Of a stretch of 5,077 nucleotides of DNA, positions 4,420 through 5,077 are shown in pieces. This DNA is from Nitrospinota bacterium (GTDB taxonomy: Bacteria > JADFOP01 > DATKYB01). The position numbers were made by a program, and so were the translations under genes. Position 1 is the first letter of the stretch. The number at the start of each line of letters is the position of its first letter. The stretch spans positions 1-5,077 of the forward strand of contig DATKYB010000119.1 in assembly GCA_035528715.1 (NCBI GenBank), given 5' to 3'. Below the pieces are notes generated by a model, which was given only the letters and a program-made list of their open reading frames with translations, ran no database searches and had not been told where the DNA came from.

Positions 4420-5077
4420 ATGTCTTTACAAGATCAACTCAATTCATTAAAGGCAACCATTGAATCAAAAGTTTCAAAAGATGCTTTAGCTATTATGCAT
4501 AAGGCAACAGAAGAGCTTCGAGATTCTGGTATTATGGAAAAGACGCTTAAGGTTGGAGACAAGGCGCCGGACTTTTCTCTGAAAAATGCAGAAGGGAATG
4601 TTATAGGCTCCAAAGATCTTCTTGAAAAAGGCCATCTCGTCATCACCTTTTATCGAGGGAAGTGGTGAACCTACTGTAATAGAGAGCTGTCAGCTCTACA
4701 GAAAGTAGTTTCTGATATTGCGGCAGTTGGTGCAACGCTCGTTGCAATCTCACCGCAGCTCGAAAAATACAATCGTGAGATAATTGAACAACGCAAACTG
4801 ACCTTTGAAGTGCTGAGTGACTCAAGAAATCAAGTTGCAAAAAAATTTGGATTGGTTTACATCCTACCAGACGATTTGCTTAAAGTTTACTTGCAGTTTG
4901 GGATTAACCTTAATACATACAACGGCGATGATTCAGGGACGCTCCCAATTCCTGCTCGATTTATCATTGATCAAAGCTCAATCATTCGTGCAGCAGATGT
5001 CAATCCTGATTATACTGTCCGTCCGGAGCCTGAGGATACTGTTGAAAAACTTAAAGCCATAGCAAACGGGTCGTTTT
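4420..5077 (+). CDS. Peroxiredoxin-like selenoprotein (AhpC/TSA fold), in-frame TGA (Sec83), 3' partial
   Basis: With the TGA at 4666-4668 decoded as selenocysteine, the frame runs 219 residues and stays open to the window end, where the family is nearly complete (about 220 residues expected). Residues 1-44 are a helical N-terminal extension. The thioredoxin fold starts at VGDKAPDFSL (45-54). The active site is TFYRGKW-Sec83-Thr-Tyr-Cys86-NREL (76-90), replacing the WCPYC motif of cysteine homologues, with Sec at the peroxidatic position. Further family marks are TLVAISPQ (106-113), LTFEVLSD (127-134) and PIPARFIID (176-184, cis-proline loop). There is no signal peptide, so it is cytosolic. 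It probably reduces peroxides through a selenenyl-sulfide between Sec83 and Cys86. The ribosome binding site is only a GA-rich run (4405-4418) without AGGAGG. It is divergent from the HMA selenoprotein gene. The coding call is firm; the substrate is inferred. Confidence 0.92.
4666..4668 (+). other. Selenocysteine codon (UGA) of the peroxiredoxin-like protein
   Basis: TGA is codon 83, directly after the conserved Tyr-Arg-Gly-Lys-Trp, where homologues have the first cysteine of Cys-x-x-Cys. About 136 further codons of coherent AhpC/TSA sequence follow in the same frame, so an ordinary stop at this point is very unlikely. Confidence 0.9.
4671..4708 (+). promoter_or_regulatory. bSECIS-like element of the peroxiredoxin selenoprotein gene
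   Basis: AGAGCU (4683-4688) pairs with AGCUCU (4692-4697) as six perfect base pairs around the three-base loop GUC (4689-4691). The loop starts 20 nt after the UGA, and its first base is the required G. A lower stem CUACU (4671-4675) with AGUAG (4704-4708) adds five pairs below an internal loop; an alternative lower pairing UGUA/UACA (4675-4678 with 4697-4700) is also possible. All bacterial SECIS distance, stem and loop rules known to me are met. Confidence 0.8.

Noticed and set aside
4434-4840. Minus-strand open frames inside the peroxiredoxin gene
   Set aside because: They are antisense to strongly conserved AhpC/TSA sequence and have no recognisable content of their own.
4817-5062. Plus-strand 81-codon open frame in another frame
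   Set aside because: It overlaps the Sec-containing peroxiredoxin frame, which carries the conserved motifs; this frame does not.
3829-5077. General reassignment of TGA as a sense codon (codes 4 or 25)
   Set aside because: TGA ends the aldolase gene at the expected length, TGA is otherwise absent within the long frames, and both in-frame TGAs fall at redox or metal cysteine positions with SECIS-like hairpins.

Overview
The window reads as a bacterial chromosomal segment with AT-rich intergenic DNA, probably from a selenocysteine-using lineage. Desulfobacterota (former Deltaproteobacteria) would fit, because that group is rich in selenoproteins and in TRAP-TAXI transporters. This placement is an inference from gene content; no taxonomic marker is present.

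Left part (1-3678, all + strand): a transport and catabolism block. It starts with the 3' part of a periplasmic TAXI-type TRAP solute-binding protein. A short gap holding a strong hairpin leads to a fused TRAP permease (DctQ-like plus DctM-like, 653 aa, TTG start). A complete DapA/NAL-superfamily Schiff-base aldolase (297 aa) follows. The simplest reading is that the transporter imports a carboxylated solute and the aldolase cleaves it, or a derivative, to pyruvate plus an aldehyde or keto acid. The aldolase lacks the arginine expected of a true dihydrodipicolinate synthase.

Right part (3829-5077): the most notable region. Two divergently transcribed genes each carry one in-frame TGA exactly where a redox or metal-ligand cysteine is expected. 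Each TGA is followed at the proper distance by a hairpin that fits the bacterial SECIS rules. The minus-strand gene (3829-4140) encodes a secreted, MerP-like heavy-metal-associated (HMA) domain protein with a Cys-Val-Sec motif. The plus-strand gene (4420 to the window end) encodes a peroxiredoxin-like thioredoxin-fold protein with a Sec-x-x-Cys motif. Read without recoding, the first looks like non-coding DNA and the second like an 82-residue fragment. The aldolase gene ends in TGA, which argues against a general TGA reassignment.

The 279-bp divergent spacer (4141-4419) holds plausible regulatory elements. The HMA gene has a promoter with a 19-bp spacer filled by a palindrome, as in MerR-family targets. 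The peroxiredoxin gene has a sigma70-like promoter with a 17-bp spacer, a palindrome just downstream of it, and a long inverted repeat in its leader. These regulatory calls are weaker than the coding calls because AT-rich DNA yields such patterns by chance.
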